Assembly (NCBI GenBank): GCA_963715675.1
Contig: OY970265.1
Span: forward strand, 682,001-746,000
Direction: 5' to 3'
DNA length: 64,000 nt
DNA from: DASVWZ01 sp963715675
GTDB taxonomy: Bacteria; Acidobacteriota; Terriglobia; Terriglobales; Acidobacteriaceae
The translations under genes were made by a program, and so were the position numbers. This document shows positions 62,735 through 64,000 of the stretch, piece by piece. Each line of letters begins with the position of its first letter. Within the stretch, counting starts at the first letter, position 1. Below the pieces are notes generated by a model. The model had not been told where the DNA came from and searched no databases. It saw only the letters and a program-made list of their open reading frames with translations.

Positions 62735-64000
62735 TCAGGGCGTAACCGCGCCTTCCACCAGTTCTACAATCTCACGCACGGCGAGGCGATTTTCCAGGCC
62801 GGTCGTCTTTAGCGCATCCTGGAACATCACCAGGTCCTTGGGGCAACTGACCACGATCATTTCCACCCCGGGTAGTTGCGCGGCTTCGCGGACGCGCGCT
62901 TCCGCGGGCCGCTCCTTACATGCGGGCGCGTCCTCCATCCAGATCCGGCCGCCACCCGCCCCGCAGCAGTATGCATGGCTGCGGTTCCGCGGCATTTCCA
63001 CGAGTTCCGTCCCGATTCTGTGCAGCACATCGCGCGGCGCCGCATAGACTCCGTTGTAGCGTCCGAGATAGCAGGGATCGTGATAGGTGACACGGCGCCG
63101 CAGTTCGTGGTGCACCGCCAGCTGTCTTGACTGCAGCAATCCGTCGATCAACTCGGTGTGGTGCAAGACAGTCGTGTCGCCGTTGAGCGGAGGGTATTCG
63201 TGCTTGAGCGCATGGTAGCTGTGGGGATCCGCGGTCAAGATTCTCTGGAATCGCGCCTTGTGGAATGCCGCCAGGTTTTTCTCAACCAGTAATTCAAACA
63301 AGCCCTCCTCGCCGACACGGCGCACGTCGTTGCCGGCGTTGTGTTCCGCCTCATGCAGCAGTCCGACGCTAAGGTTCGCCCGTTGGAGGATCCGTGCCAG
63401 AGCACGCGTTGCCGGCTGGACTCGCGGATCATAAGAGGCGTAGTCCCCGGTGAACCAGAGGTAGTCGACCGCTTCTTTGCGAGCATCCTTGAGCCATCCG
63501 TTCAGGCTGCTAGACCATTTCGGACGCGCTCTGGGCGCCTGCCCGAAAGAGTTGCCGTATCGCTCCAGGCTGAGCAGCACTTCCTGCAACCGCGAAGGAC
63601 ACTCGCCGTTCAGCACCAGGGCCCGGCGCATCTCGACGAGCAGCGGAATGTGCTCGTTGAAGACGGGACATCGTTCCATGCACGCAGCGCACGTGGTGCA
63701 AGCCCAGACTTGATCGGAACCCACATCGCCGAGGAGCGTATGGCCGTCGGCAGCGGCCGGCCGCTCGCTGGCGATGACCGCTTCCTTCACCTTGCGGATA
63801 AACTCCTTGGGATCCAGCGCCAAACCGGTCTGGAAGGACGGGCATGCACGGTCGCAGCGCCCGCACTCGGCGCACGCCAACCCACTGAAGAGCTCGCGCC
63901 AGGTAAATTCAGCCAGCTGCGATGCCCCTTCGGAATGTTGTGGCAGCCGACGGGCATCCAGCGACGAAAAGAAAACAGCAAACGGCGAGGCCAGCAGGTG
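62735..64000 (-). CDS. HdrD/HdrB-like iron-sulfur protein (5' partial at window edge)
   Basis: The frame is open to the right window edge, so the 5' end is outside. About 421 residues are visible. They include FTWRELFSGLACAECGRCDR with CxxCxxC...CP, a second cluster (CTTCAACMERCPVF), and two CCG domains (VTYHDPCYLGRYNG and HAYCCGAGGG) that bind the unusual HdrB-type iron-sulfur centre. The sequence before FTWREL looks like the end of a membrane or linker domain, so the whole may be HdrD-like with a membrane part. It would accept electrons from HdrA; the partner thiol or quinone is unknown. Confidence 0.85.
   Translation of the reverse strand, partial: HLLASPFAVFFSSLDARRLPQHSEGASQLAEFTWRELFSGLACAECGRCDRACPSFQTGLALDPKEFIRKVKEAVIASERPAAADGHTLLGDVGSDQVWACTTCAACMERCPVFNEHIPLLVEMRRALVLNGECPSRLQEVLLSLERYGNSFGQAPRARPKWSSSLNGWLKDARKEAVDYLWFTGDYASYDPRVQPATRALARILQRANLSVGLLHEAEHNAGNDVRRVGEEGLFELLVEKNLAAFHKARFQRILTADPHSYHALKHEYPPLNGDTTVLHHTELIDGLLQSRQLAVHHELRRRVTYHDPCYLGRYNGVYAAPRDVLHRIGTELVEMPRNRSHAYCCGAGGGRIWMEDAPACKERPAEARVREAAQLPGVEMIVVSCPKDLVMFQDALKTTGLENRLAVREIVELVEGAVTP

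Overview
The window reads as chromosome of an Acidobacteriota bacterium, probably a Terriglobia / Koribacter-like relative. The signs are GloVer-repeat (TIGR03803-type) and SBBP-repeat secreted proteins, large putative-Ig lipoproteins, Ser/Thr kinases with C-terminal TPRs, many sigma-54 regulators, high GC, and long spurious antisense ORFs caused by codon bias. The placement rests on protein flavour, not on a marker gene. Layout: (1) 1-6.3 kb, the end of a membrane spermidine-synthase-like gene, then a minus-strand operon for an AmmeMemoRadiSam system. It encodes a NapH/NapG-like iron-sulfur membrane protein, a DUF6599-like lipoprotein, a Tat-signal DUF362 protein, a Tat-signal AmrS radical SAM enzyme, and a secreted Memo-AMMECR1 fusion. 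Every product carries an export or membrane signal. (2) 6.7-14.7 kb, a Ser/Thr kinase, a small membrane protein, a tandem-duplicated HTH protein, a flavin reductase-like protein, and a secreted glycosidase-like/FG-GAP protein.

(3) 14.8-18.4 kb, a selenocysteine tRNA locus. It holds an intact tRNA-Sec, an extra 3' part, an extra 5' part, a duplicated neighbouring gene and a GloVer gene. (4) 18.4-23.2 kb, a 1-Cys peroxiredoxin, a PhzF-like protein, a response regulator and ccmABCD (heme export for cytochrome c maturation). (5) 23.3-36.5 kb, PilZ proteins, two very large surface proteins, a histidine kinase/NtrC pair, and a receiver-less sigma-54 activator preceded by a sigma-54-like promoter. 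(6) 36.6-40.7 kb, a TlpA-like thioredoxin and a sulfate-activation operon (sat-cysC fusion, TauE, CysQ-like). (7) 41-46.7 kb, an RNA-handling block: DEAD helicase, RRM protein, cold-shock protein, several small basic proteins and a pseudo-receiver, followed by a Tat-type hemerythrin. (8) 46.7-55.2 kb, a TPR kinase flanked by direct repeats, a TMTC-like TPR membrane protein, a LamG-like protein and a metallo-beta-lactamase-fold hydrolase. (9) 55.4-56.6 kb, a scar of integrated DNA: tandem repeats carrying the tRNA-Ala 3' end, a tRNA-Ala 3' half, a truncated sigma-54 regulator and the C-terminal end of a tyrosine integrase. (10) 57.1-64 kb, an Mvh/Hdr-type NiFe hydrogenase-heterodisulfide-reductase operon running off the right edge.

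Two things stand out. First, the AmmeMemoRadiSam operon looks like an entire module placed outside the cytoplasm and fed by its own electron-transfer membrane protein. Second, the tRNA-Sec and tRNA-Ala loci share one architecture: tRNA parts broken at the anticodon loop, a nearby pair of 12-nt direct repeats, and a tail cassette in which a copy of the tRNA 3' end is joined to a ~75-80 nt element. That element has a stem showing compensatory changes between the two loci. This suggests a family of tRNA-targeting elements plus an rtT-like tail repeat.
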